This document shows, in pieces, positions 24,243 to 31,778 of a stretch of DNA of 64,000 nucleotides. A program made the translations under genes and the position numbers. Position 1 is the stretch's first letter; every line of letters begins with the position of its first letter. This DNA is from Candidatus Aalborgicola bjergmarkensis (GTDB taxonomy: Bacteria > Pseudomonadota > Gammaproteobacteria > Burkholderiales > Burkholderiaceae_C). The notes beneath the pieces are model-generated. The model was not told the DNA's origin and searched no databases. It was given only the letters and a program-made list of their open reading frames with translations. The DNA is taken from NCBI GenBank assembly GCA_016708725.1, contig JADJFE010000030.1:434001-498000 (forward strand). The letters run 5' to 3'.

Positions 24243-24663
24243 TGCTGGAAATAATTCCAGAGGTTTCACGCTGCTGGAGTTATTGGTGGTGATCACCATC
24301 ATGGCAATTGCCACGGCAGGTGTTGGCCTGGCGCTACGGGACACTGCAGATGTCCAGCTGGAACGCGAGGCGCAGCGTCTGGCGGCGTTGCTGGAGTCCG
24401 CCAGGGCACAATCGCGCCTGAGTGCGTACCCGGTGCGCTGGCGCACAACACCAGGCGGTTTTATCTTTGACGGGCTGCCGGGGCCGGCAACACCCTACCA
24501 GTGGCTGGACAGCAGCGTGCAGGCCGCTGACGCAGAGCCTGTGCTGCTGGGACCGGAGCCCATCATCCCCCCGCAAAGCATCCGCCTGGTTTCCAGCGCA
24601 CAGCCCACGCGCAGTCTGCGCATTGCAACCGATGGCGTACAGCCGTTTGCTGTAACACCATGA
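24217..24663 (+). CDS. gspH: Type II secretion minor pseudopilin GspH
   Basis: Minor pseudopilin of 148 residues starting at ATG 24217, behind GGAGGCGAGG inside the gspG coding region. Prepilin motif SRGFTLLELLVVITIMAIAT, with cleavage after Gly and Glu at mature position 5. The globular part (AQRLAALLESARAQSRLSAY; GGFIFDGLPGP) fits GspH, which joins the pseudopilus shaft. The stop overlaps the next start (TGATGG), so gspH and gspI are coupled. The longer frame from 24064 is antisense-like upstream of this start and was trimmed. Confidence 0.9.
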   Translation: MRISVAGNNAGNNSRGFTLLELLVVITIMAIATAGVGLALRDTADVQLEREAQRLAALLESARAQSRLSAYPVRWRTTPGGFIFDGLPGPATPYQWLDSSVQAADAEPVLLGPEPIIPPQSIRLVSSAQPTRSLRIATDGVQPFAVTP

Positions 24664-25025
24664 TGGCAAGGCGGGGGAGCAAGGGTTTTACGCTGGTCGA
24701 AGTGCTGGTCGCGCTCGGGATTGTGGCTGTGACGCTGGCAGCCGGGGTACGCGCCACGGCTACATTGACGCTGAATGCGCAGCGCCAGTCCGATCTGATG
24801 CTGGCGCAGTTGTGCGCGGAAAATGCGCTGATCAGCCTGCGGCTGGCGCGGCAAATGCCCGCAGTGGGCAGCAATACCAAAACCTGCGAACAAGCGGGCC
24901 GCAGTCTGGATGTGCGTCTGGTGGTTCAGCCGACCCCGAACCCGAATTTCTTGCGCATCGAAGCGCAGGTGCTTGATGCGAGTCGCAACCTGCTGGCGCT
25001 ATCCACCGTGATCGGACGCTACTGA
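24660..25025 (+). CDS. gspI: Type II secretion minor pseudopilin GspI
   Basis: Minor pseudopilin of 121 residues: prepilin motif SKGFTLVEVLVALGIVAVTL, then a helix and a small globular domain containing AENALISLRLARQMPAVGS and CEQAGRSLDVRLVVQPTPNP, typical of GspI. GspI, J and K form the tip complex of the pseudopilus. It overlaps gspH by 4 bp and is followed by gspJ after 1 bp. One cysteine pair (Cys in LCAEN and in KTCEQAG) could be oxidised in the periplasm. Confidence 0.92.
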   Translation: MMARRGSKGFTLVEVLVALGIVAVTLAAGVRATATLTLNAQRQSDLMLAQLCAENALISLRLARQMPAVGSNTKTCEQAGRSLDVRLVVQPTPNPNFLRIEAQVLDASRNLLALSTVIGRY

Positions 25026-25026
25026 G

Positions 25027-25758
25027 ATGCCAGGGCTGCGGGTAAATCGTCCCATGGGCTTTACGCTGGTCGAACTGTTGGTGGCCCTGGGGATCATGGC
25101 GCTGATGGCGGGTTTGAGCTGGCGCGGAATTGATGGCATGCTGGGAACACATATGCGCGTGCACAAACGTGCCGATGCGCTGCTGACCTTGCAAGCGGGC
25201 CTGGCGCAGTGGGCTGCCGATCTCGATGCACTCATGCCGCTGCCCCAGTCTCCCGCACTCGACTGGGATGGACGCGCGCTGCGCCTGACCCGGCGCAGCA
25301 CAGCCAATGCCAGCGATGGCATTCTGGTGGTTGCGTGGTCGCGCCGTGGTCAGGGCGGCTCGGGGCAGTGGCTGCGCTGGCAATCGCCGCCACTCTTGAG
25401 CCAGGATGCCCTGCAAGCGGCGTGGTTGCGCGCCGCGCAATGGGCGCAAAACCCAGGCGACGAGGAACGGCGCTACGAGGTCGCCATTACGGCACTGGAT
25501 GAATGGAAGGTGTTTTATTTCCGCGACGATGCCTGGACGAATCCGTTATCCAGCGATACGTTTGCCCCCCCGACACCTGAGCCTCCTAAAGCGCCTGAGA
25601 CCAGTACCGGCAAACCGGAAGCCAAACCCGCCGCCGCATCCAGCCAGAAACTGCCGGAAGGTATCCGCCTGATCCTGACACTGCCAGCAGATGGCGTTTT
25701 GAGTGGCACCATCACCCGTGACTGGATTTTGCCAACCCACGGGGGTGGCAAGTCATGA
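25027..25758 (+). CDS. gspJ: Type II secretion minor pseudopilin GspJ
   Basis: Minor pseudopilin of 243 residues with prepilin motif PMGFTLVELLVALGIMALMA and the GspJ sequence LSWRGIDGMLGTHMRVHKRA just after it. The globular domain continues with LALDWDGRALRLTRR-like strands and WRLQWLRAAQ-type helices. A Pro/Ala/Lys-rich insertion lies near residues 178-205 (PTPEPPKAPETSTGKPEAKP), longer than usual and probably a flexible loop. The stop overlaps the gspK start by 4 bp. Confidence 0.9.
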   Translation: MPGLRVNRPMGFTLVELLVALGIMALMAGLSWRGIDGMLGTHMRVHKRADALLTLQAGLAQWAADLDALMPLPQSPALDWDGRALRLTRRSTANASDGILVVAWSRRGQGGSGQWLRWQSPPLLSQDALQAAWLRAAQWAQNPGDEERRYEVAITALDEWKVFYFRDDAWTNPLSSDTFAPPTPEPPKAPETSTGKPEAKPAAASSQKLPEGIRLILTLPADGVLSGTITRDWILPTHGGGKS

Positions 25759-26711
25759 CGGCGTGCCCAAGGCGTCACAGCGGCGCCGCTCTGCTGACGG
25801 CCATGCTGACGGTAACGTTGGTTGCCAGCATAGCGGCAGCAGCACTGTTGCAGCAATGGCGCAATGTGGAAATAGAGGCGGCAGAGCGCACGCGCGTGCA
25901 GTCGCGCTGGATACTGACCGGCGCACTCGACTGGGGGCGGCTGATTTTGCGCGAAGATGCCCGCTCGGGTGGTGCCGACCATTTGGGCGAGCCGTGGGCG
26001 ATTCCACTGGAAGAGGCGCGCCTCTCCACGTTTTTAGCCACCGACCGCAATAAGACCGAGGACAGTGGCGCGGATATTTTTTTATCCGGGCGCATCAGCG
26101 ATTTGCAAAGCCGCATGAACGTGCGCAATCTGGTGGATGGAGCCAACATCTCCAAGCCCGCACAGCAAGCCTTTGGCAAGCTGTTTGAGCACCTGGGGCT
26201 GCCACCGGGGGAGCTGACTACATTGACCAACAACCTGCTTGCGGCCCTGGAAATCCGCGATGGACGGCCTGCGGCAAACGCGGCCTTGCTGCCGCAGCGC
26301 GTCTCCCAGTTAACCTGGCTGGGTCTTTCCCGTGGCAGTTTGCTGGCCCTGCAACCGTTCATTACCCTGTTGCCGGTGCCCACGCCGGTGAACCTCAATA
26401 CAGCCGATGCCATTGTGCTGTATGCGTGCATCCCGACGCTGGACATGGCCCAGGCGCAGCAATTGGTGAGCAACCGACAGATGCAACACTTTCGCGCACT
26501 CCCCGAGGTCAACCGCTTGTTTGGCGATACGCTGGTACTGAACGACCAGATGCACAGCGTGAGTTCCCGCTTTTTCGAAGTCCATGGGCGGCTGCGTATG
26601 GAAAAGGCCGTGGTGGAAGAGCATTCCGTCGTCCAGCGCGAGGGGTTGACCGTGCGTACGCTTTGGCGTGACCGTGCTGCACCTGCGCGTACCGAAGCTC
26701 CTGCGTCCTGA
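25755..26711 (+). CDS. gspK: Type II secretion minor pseudopilin GspK
   Basis: Largest pseudopilin, 318 residues, which caps the tip. It has the GspK hallmark of an N-terminal segment without Glu5 (SGAALLTAMLTVTLVASIAA). The body fits the family: NVEIEAAERTRVQSRWILTG, DLQSRMNVRNLVDGANISKP, and the segment LLPVPTPVNLNTADAIVLYA at about residues 212-231. It is the last visible gsp gene; L, M, N, D, E and F are not in the window. It converges with hslO, with only 13 bp between, and I see no clear terminator there. Confidence 0.93.
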   Translation: MTACPRRHSGAALLTAMLTVTLVASIAAAALLQQWRNVEIEAAERTRVQSRWILTGALDWGRLILREDARSGGADHLGEPWAIPLEEARLSTFLATDRNKTEDSGADIFLSGRISDLQSRMNVRNLVDGANISKPAQQAFGKLFEHLGLPPGELTTLTNNLLAALEIRDGRPAANAALLPQRVSQLTWLGLSRGSLLALQPFITLLPVPTPVNLNTADAIVLYACIPTLDMAQAQQLVSNRQMQHFRALPEVNRLFGDTLVLNDQMHSVSSRFFEVHGRLRMEKAVVEEHSVVQREGLTVRTLWRDRAAPARTEAPAS

Positions 26712-26724
26712 CCCCTTCTTAGCC

Positions 26725-27675
26725 TTAGTGCGCCACGGGGCTGCCGGGGCTTTGTAGCATAGACGCGACAAAGAGTTGCGCCACATCGACGGCATCAAAG
26801 CGGTACTGCAAGCCACAAAAATCACACGCCACTTCAATATCCGCGCGCTCGGCCAGAATGCTGTGGGCCTCTGCCTGCCCCAGGCCGACGATCATCCGGG
26901 CTACCCGTTCACGGCTGCAACTGCAGGCAAAGCGCGGTGCGTTTTTTCTCTGCAACGGTTCGAACTGGCGAACCTGTTCTTGCCAGAATAGCCGGTGCAA
27001 GATGGTCTGGACATCCAGTGTCAACAATTCTTCACGCTGCAGGCTTTTGGCCAGGATAGAGATGCGCTGGTAGTGCTCGTCCACACTACCTTGTCCTTGT
27101 GCAGGCAGGCGCTGAATCAGTAGCCCTGCGGCAATCTGCTCATTGGCCGCGAGCACCAGCGTGGTATCCAGCTGCTCGCTTTGTCGCATGTACTGCTCCA
27201 GTATGGCGCTGACGGTCTCCATGGGCTGCCCCTGGTTGTCAACCAACGGCACCACGCCCTGATAGGGCTGCTGCCCCGGCAGTTTGGCGACCGGGTCCAG
27301 CGTGATGGCGCAACGCCCCTGCCTGGAATGGTTGACCATCTGGCTCAGGGTGGCAACTTCATCTACGGGCCCTATCACTGTGGCGGTTGCGCGCAATGCC
27401 AGATCCGGTTGCACTTCCACCACCGCCAACTTGAGCGGGCCATCCCCCAGAATCTGGAGAATCAGCGAACCATCAAACTTGATATTCGATTGCATCAGCG
27501 TCGCGGCTGCCACCAGTTGCCCCAATACATCACGCACCGGCGCCGCATAGGCCCCGGTGCCGGTACTGGTGTTGGAGGCACGCCGGCGCAGTATTTCGGT
27601 CCAGGTGTCGGTCAAACGCACCAGCATGCCGCGCACCGGCAAGCCGTCGAAGATAAATTTATGCAGTTCAGACAC
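26725..27675 (-). CDS. hslO: Redox-regulated chaperone Hsp33
   Basis: Holdase chaperone activated by oxidation, 316 residues, starting with GTG at 27675. The N-terminal substrate-binding domain has LVAAATLMQSNIKFDGSLIL and GDGPLKLAVVEVQPDLALRA. The C-terminal zinc switch keeps CSCS and CDFC (CxC and CxxC, about residues 250-285), so it should sense peroxide or bleach. It follows the carbonic anhydrase gene by 1 bp in the same direction and is likely cotranscribed. It converges with gspK. Confidence 0.95.
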   Translation of the reverse strand: MSELHKFIFDGLPVRGMLVRLTDTWTEILRRRASNTSTGTGAYAAPVRDVLGQLVAAATLMQSNIKFDGSLILQILGDGPLKLAVVEVQPDLALRATATVIGPVDEVATLSQMVNHSRQGRCAITLDPVAKLPGQQPYQGVVPLVDNQGQPMETVSAILEQYMRQSEQLDTTLVLAANEQIAAGLLIQRLPAQGQGSVDEHYQRISILAKSLQREELLTLDVQTILHRLFWQEQVRQFEPLQRKNAPRFACSCSRERVARMIVGLGQAEAHSILAERADIEVACDFCGLQYRFDAVDVAQLFVASMLQSPGSPVAH

Positions 27676-27676
27676 G

Positions 27677-28198
27677 TCAAACTTTCTTCAGCCCGGTACG
27701 AAAGCGGCGTGCATTCTCCACATAGTGAACGGCGCTCATGCGGATGCTGGCCTGCTGCTCGGGCGTCAACTCCCGCACGGCCTTCGCGGGGCTGCCAATG
27801 ATCATGGAACCGTCGGGAAATTCCTTGCCTTCTGTCACCAGGGCTCCGGCGCCGACGATACAGCCCTTGCCGATTTTGGCACCATTGAGCACGACCGCGC
27901 CGATACCGATCAATGAGCCATCACCGATGCTGCACCCATGCAGCATGGCCTGGTGCCCAACCGTCACATCCTCTCCCAGGGTCAGCGGCTTGCCCATATC
28001 GGCGTGCAGTACGCAAGCGTCCTGGATATTGGTGCCACGTCCGATGCGGATCACCTCGGTGTCGCCGCGAATGATGACACCAAACCAGACGCTGACATCC
28101 TGCGCCAGTTCGACCTTGCCGATTATTTGCGCGCTGTCGGCGACCCAGACCGAATCTGCGAGGCTGGGCGCAACATTGTCAAGCTCATAAATTGCCAT
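27677..28198 (-). CDS. Gamma-class carbonic anhydrase family protein
   Basis: Left-handed beta-helix protein of 173 residues related to CamH/YrdA gamma carbonic anhydrases. The hexapeptide repeats are visible (IGKVELAQDVSVWFGVIIRG; IGIGAVVLNGAKIGKGCIVG). The three metal-binding His positions occur in VLHADMG, VGHQAM and LHGCS, so a Zn or Fe site is likely. Many family members lack strong CO2 hydration activity, so the reaction is not certain. It starts at ATG 28198 and is followed by hslO after 1 bp. Neighbours give no further clue. Confidence 0.92.
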   Translation of the reverse strand: MAIYELDNVAPSLADSVWVADSAQIIGKVELAQDVSVWFGVIIRGDTEVIRIGRGTNIQDACVLHADMGKPLTLGEDVTVGHQAMLHGCSIGDGSLIGIGAVVLNGAKIGKGCIVGAGALVTEGKEFPDGSMIIGSPAKAVRELTPEQQASIRMSAVHYVENARRFRTGLKKV

Positions 28199-28280
28199 GG
28201 AAATCCTTGTGGTTCGGCAGCAGCGCAGGCATGTGCCGCGTTTGCGGCCGCCCCGTGACTACCGGGCCAGGATTGTAAGT

Positions 28281-28694
28281 TCAGGCGCTGACATTGACGA
28301 TGCGGCCAGGAACCTTGCCGTCCCGCCCGCCAGCCGTGGTTGCCGCACTGGTGTAGATTCCAAGGGGATTGGTGCTTGGCTTGGGTTTTGCATTGTCGTC
28401 CGAACGATTTTGTTGTTCCGTGTCACTGCTTTGCACACGCACAGCCTCCCCAGCGGCTTTGCGCGTGCTGGGCGCGGCGTAAGTGGTGCCTTCGCGCGCC
28501 TGGGAGCTGGCAACCCTGCGCACATTGTTCTGTCTCTCTGTAGATTCCTGTTCGGCTTGATCTGCCTGGGCGCGCAAGTCTTTGGCGTTCGCCTCAGCCT
28601 GTTCCGCCTCGCGCTGCGCCTGCGCCAGCCGCGCCCGCCCCAAGGCCGCCTGGATCGACGGCGTGGCGCTGTTGATGGAGGTGATCGCAACCAT
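28281..28694 (-). CDS. Small coiled-coil protein, unknown function
   Basis: A 137-residue protein that I cannot name. Residues 12-60 are strongly helical with heptad-like Ala/Glu/Gln content (ALGRARLAQAQREAEQAEAN, then LRAQADQAEQ), a likely coiled coil. The rest is polar and probably disordered, ending in RIVNVSA. There is no signal peptide. The next gene upstream on the same strand (28731-28928) ends similarly in QLNVTA, so the two may be related. The spacing between them is 36 bp. Start ATG 28694 is preceded by GAACTTGAACC-type sequence without a strong ribosome site. Confidence 0.6.
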   Translation of the reverse strand: MVAITSINSATPSIQAALGRARLAQAQREAEQAEANAKDLRAQADQAEQESTERQNNVRRVASSQAREGTTYAAPSTRKAAGEAVRVQSSDTEQQNRSDDNAKPKPSTNPLGIYTSAATTAGGRDGKVPGRIVNVSA

Positions 28695-28730
28695 GGCACT
28701 GTGCCCCGGTTCAAGTTCAGGGAACGTTAC

Positions 28731-28928
28731 TCAGGCGGTAACGTTCAATTGGCTGCCGGTGACTTGCCCTTGCGTGTTGATGAAGGGCCGTGGCGCGGCC
28801 ACTGCAGCCTTTTTTTCCGGTTCTGGTTTGGACTGAGGCTCCTGGCGTAGCGCTTGTGAATCGGGTTCTTTGCGCTTGACGGGTGCAGTAGGCTGAACCG
28901 TAGACTTGTTGACAGAATTGACTTCCAT
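28731..28928 (-). CDS. Short proline/lysine-rich protein, unknown function
   Basis: A 65-residue, highly polar ORF (PVKRKEPDSQALRQEPQSKP; EPEKKAAVAAPRPFINTQGQ), predicted disordered, starting at ATG 28928 after CACGGGAGTTTGTC. It ends GSQLNVTA, echoing the NVSA end of the downstream 137-residue protein. It is probably the first gene of a two-gene unit. No family recognised. Confidence 0.5.
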   Translation of the reverse strand: MEVNSVNKSTVQPTAPVKRKEPDSQALRQEPQSKPEPEKKAAVAAPRPFINTQGQVTGSQLNVTA

Positions 28929-29297
28929 GACAAACTCCCGTGCTGTGTGTGCTTGATTTTACAAACCAGCGCCTCGAATTTCAAGAATATAGAAATCTCA
29001 GGGTGCAATTCAAGTGATATGGTCGTTGGATTCAGCTCCCTCGCCCCAGCGGGGAGAGGGCTGGGGAGCGGGGCTGCTGGTGGCTTTGCGCTGGAATTTC
29101 ATATTGCCCGTGATATTACACATGCAAAAACTGCGATGCGAAACCCTCTTGCAAGCCTTTGTGGCATCTTTTTGGCCACAAATAAGGCATCAAATAAGCC
29201 TCTAGCTCCCGTGGGATGTGCGGTTGCAGCTATGAATAATATAGCAACAACAACCCCGTCCACAGCACCGCAGAACATCCAAAGAGCCAGGCTTTTT
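28929..29297. other. 369-bp intergenic region with a hairpin and a dispersed repeat
   Basis: No gene is credible here. At about 29035-29075 lies a G+C-rich hairpin region (CTCCCTCGCCCCAGCGGGGA then GAGGGCTGGGGAGCGGGG). At 29191-29245 there is a copy of the dispersed repeat. Short ORFs in the region have no ribosome site and no recognisable sequence. Confidence 0.6.
29191..29245 (-). repeat. Dispersed ~50-bp repeat, copy between ftsB and the small genes
   Basis: CCTCTAGCTCCCGTGGGATG then TGCGGTTGCAGCTATGAATA. In reverse complement it begins CATAGCTGCAACCGCACATC, aligning with the ends of the MITE-like elements (TAGCTGCTCCCGCACATGGG). It is also close to the copy near 1.03 kb. Confidence 0.55.
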
Positions 29298-29573
29298 TCA
29301 TCTGGCAATCTGAACATAAATCTCGTTCGGTCTGACCATACCGAGTTCGGCACGGGCACGCTCTTCGACAATCTCCATGCCCTCGCGCAGGTCACTGATT
29401 TCCGCTGCCAAACGCGCGTTGGTCAGCGCAGCACGCGCATTGTTGCGCTTTTGCGCATCAATCTGGCTCACCAGACGCGCCACACTGGTCACACTTCCTC
29501 TGCCAAGCCACAGCTGGGCATGCAGAATCAGCAATAGGGCAATCAAAACGACGCAAACGAATCTTTTGCCCAC
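29298..29573 (-). CDS. ftsB: Cell division protein FtsB
   Basis: Bitopic division protein of 91 residues that joins FtsL and FtsQ at the septum. A single membrane helix near the start (FVCVVLIALLLILHAQLWLG) is followed by a periplasmic coiled coil (VSQIDAQKRNNARAALTNAR), then the conserved end ISDLREGMEIVEERARAELGM and VRPNEIYV. The start is GTG at 29573, 22 bp downstream of eno, the standard order in Burkholderiales. Confidence 0.92.
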   Translation of the reverse strand: MGKRFVCVVLIALLLILHAQLWLGRGSVTSVARLVSQIDAQKRNNARAALTNARLAAEISDLREGMEIVEERARAELGMVRPNEIYVQIAR

Positions 29574-29595
29574 GCCCGCAAGTACCTACAAGCAA

Positions 29596-30879
29596 TTAAC
29601 GCAAGTTATAGAACGCAGCGCGTCCAGGGTAGGTGGCGATTTCGCCCAAGTCTTCTTCGATGCGCAGCAACTGGTTGTATTTGGCCATGCGATCCGAGCG
29701 GCTCAGGGAGCCGGTCTTGATCTGACCCGCGTTGGTGCCCACTGCGATATCGGCGATGGTCGAGTCTTCGGTTTCGCCCGAACGGTGGCTGACAATGGCG
29801 GTGTAACCCGCACGCTTGGCCATTTCGATAGCTGCAAAAGTCTCGGTCAAGGTTCCGATCTGGTTGATCTTGATCAGGATGGAGTTGGCAATGCCTTTTT
29901 CGATGCCTTCTTTCAGAATTTTGGTGTTGGTCACGAACAAGTCGTCGCCCACAATCTGCACCTTCTTGCCCAGGCGATCCGTGAGCAGCTTCCAGCCATC
30001 CCAGTCGCCCTCAGCCATGCCATCCTCAATGCTGATGATCGGGTATTTATCCACCCAGGTGGCCAGGATATCGGTCCACTCCTGTGAACTCAGGGTCCAT
30101 CCTTCGCCGGACATCACGTATTTGCCGTCCTTGTAAAACTCGGAAGCTGCGCAGTCCAGACCCAGGCAAATCTGCTCGCCCGCCACAAAACCGGCTTTGG
30201 CAATGGCTTCCAGAATCAGCTGGATGGCGGCTTCATGGCTCGGTACCATCGGGGCAAAACCACCTTCATCACCCACTGCGGTGCTCATGCCCTTGCTGTG
30301 CAAGATGCTTTTGAGCGCATGGAACACCTCGGCCCCATAGCGCAGCGCTTCGCGGAAACTCGGCGCGCCCACAGGGATAATCATCAGCTCCTGCAGATCG
30401 AGGTTGTTGTTGGCGTGTGCGCCACCGTTGACCACGTTCATCATCGGCACGGGCAACTGCATGCCACCCATGCCGCCCAGGTAGCGGTACAGCGGCAAGC
30501 CCGACTCCTCGGCGGCAGCGCGGGCCACGGCCATGGAGACCGCCAGCATGGCATTGGCGCCCAGGCGGCTCTTGTTTTCCGTGCCATCCAGATCAATCAA
30601 TGTTTTATCCAGAAATGCCTGTTCGGAGGCATCCAGGCCAAGAACCGCTTCGGAAATTTCGGTGTTGATGTGCTCAACGGCTTTCAGTACACCTTTGCCC
30701 AGGTAACGCTTCTTATCGCCATCACGCAACTCGATGGCCTCACGGGAACCCGTGGAAGCACCGGACGGCACCGCAGCCCGGCCCAAGGTGCCGGATTCCA
30801 GCAACACGTCGCACTCGACGGTGGGGTTGCCGCGCGAATCCAGAACTTCACGGCCAACGATATCAATAATTGCACTCAT
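29596..30879 (-). CDS. eno: Enolase
   Basis: Glycolytic enzyme interconverting 2-phosphoglycerate and phosphoenolpyruvate, 427 residues, the normal length. Conserved parts are DSRGNPTVECDV near the start, GGAHANNNLDLQELMIIPVG (with the active-site region), the metal-binding Asp in SIEDGMAEGDWDGW, the catalytic Lys in LIKINQIGTLTE and SHRSGETEDSTIADIAV. The start ATG 30879 is preceded by AAAGGAGATGAG. It lies 44 bp after kdsA and before ftsB, the usual betaproteobacterial arrangement. Confidence 0.98.
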   Translation of the reverse strand: MSAIIDIVGREVLDSRGNPTVECDVLLESGTLGRAAVPSGASTGSREAIELRDGDKKRYLGKGVLKAVEHINTEISEAVLGLDASEQAFLDKTLIDLDGTENKSRLGANAMLAVSMAVARAAAEESGLPLYRYLGGMGGMQLPVPMMNVVNGGAHANNNLDLQELMIIPVGAPSFREALRYGAEVFHALKSILHSKGMSTAVGDEGGFAPMVPSHEAAIQLILEAIAKAGFVAGEQICLGLDCAASEFYKDGKYVMSGEGWTLSSQEWTDILATWVDKYPIISIEDGMAEGDWDGWKLLTDRLGKKVQIVGDDLFVTNTKILKEGIEKGIANSILIKINQIGTLTETFAAIEMAKRAGYTAIVSHRSGETEDSTIADIAVGTNAGQIKTGSLSRSDRMAKYNQLLRIEEDLGEIATYPGRAAFYNLR

Positions 30880-30923
30880 CTCATCTCCTTTAAATTAAAA
30901 CACGAACAACAGACACGGGGAAA

Positions 30924-31778
30924 TCATTGAAAATTTTGCTCCAGAAAGGGCGTTTTCTTGGTCACAGTATCCAGGGCCAGCAAGGTCTCCAGCAAGGCTT
31001 TCATGTGCTTGAGAGGCACTGCGTTAGGGCCATCGCTCAAAGCCTGGGAGGGATCGGGGTGGGTTTCCATGAACAAACCGGCCACGCCCACCGCCACTGC
31101 CGCACGCGCAAGCACCGGCACCATTTCGCGCTGCCCGCCGCTGCTATTGCCTTGTCCGCCGGGCAACTGGACCGAATGTGTGGCGTCGAACACCACCGGG
31201 GCGCCGGTTTCGCGCAGGATTGCCAGGGCGCGCATGTCACTGACGAGGTTGTTATAGCCAAAACTGGCGCCACGCTCGCACACCAGAAAACTGTCTTCCG
31301 ATAAACCTTTTTCGCGTGCAGCGGCGCGCGCCTTGTCTACGACGTTTTTCATATCGTGCGGCGCCAGGAACTGCCCCTTCTTGATATTCACCGGCTTGCC
31401 CGACTGCGCCACGGCGCGAATGAAGTCGGTCTGGCGGCACAGGAACGCCGGAGTTTGCAACACATCGACAACCGCAGCAACCGGGGCGATCTGACTCTCT
31501 TCATGCACATCCGTGAGAACCGGCACACCCAGGACGCGCCTGACCTTGGCCAGAATCTCCAGCCCCTGCTCCATGCCTGGGCCACGAAACGTGCTGCCGC
31601 TGGAGCGGTTGGCCTTGTCGAAACTGCTCTTGAAGATGAATGGAATACCCAGAGCGGACGTGATTTCCTTGAGTGTGCCCGCAGTGTCCATCTGCAACTG
31701 CTCGGACTCGATCACGCAGGGGCCTGCAATCAGAAAAAAACGCTGCGTCAGACCCACATCAAAACCGCAGAGTTTCAT
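30924..31778 (-). CDS. kdsA: 2-dehydro-3-deoxyphosphooctonate aldolase (KDO-8-P synthase)
   Basis: Condenses phosphoenolpyruvate with arabinose 5-phosphate to make KDO-8-phosphate for lipopolysaccharide. The 284-residue product starts at ATG 31778, overlapping the pyrG stop (ATGA). Motifs: FLIAGPCVIESEQLQ, FKSSFDKANRSSG, TDVHEE and DATHSVQLPGG. The Cys in GPCVIES, where the E. coli enzyme has Asn, indicates the metal-dependent class. Supplies of phosphoenolpyruvate from the adjacent enolase gene and CTP from pyrG (for CMP-KDO) fit the grouping. Confidence 0.97.
   Translation of the reverse strand: MKLCGFDVGLTQRFFLIAGPCVIESEQLQMDTAGTLKEITSALGIPFIFKSSFDKANRSSGSTFRGPGMEQGLEILAKVRRVLGVPVLTDVHEESQIAPVAAVVDVLQTPAFLCRQTDFIRAVAQSGKPVNIKKGQFLAPHDMKNVVDKARAAAREKGLSEDSFLVCERGASFGYNNLVSDMRALAILRETGAPVVFDATHSVQLPGGQGNSSGGQREMVPVLARAAVAVGVAGLFMETHPDPSQALSDGPNAVPLKHMKALLETLLALDTVTKKTPFLEQNFQ

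Noticed and set aside
26712..26724. Terminator between gspK and hslO
   Set aside because: The 13-bp gap has no stem-loop or T run; termination, if any, must be inside the opposing genes.
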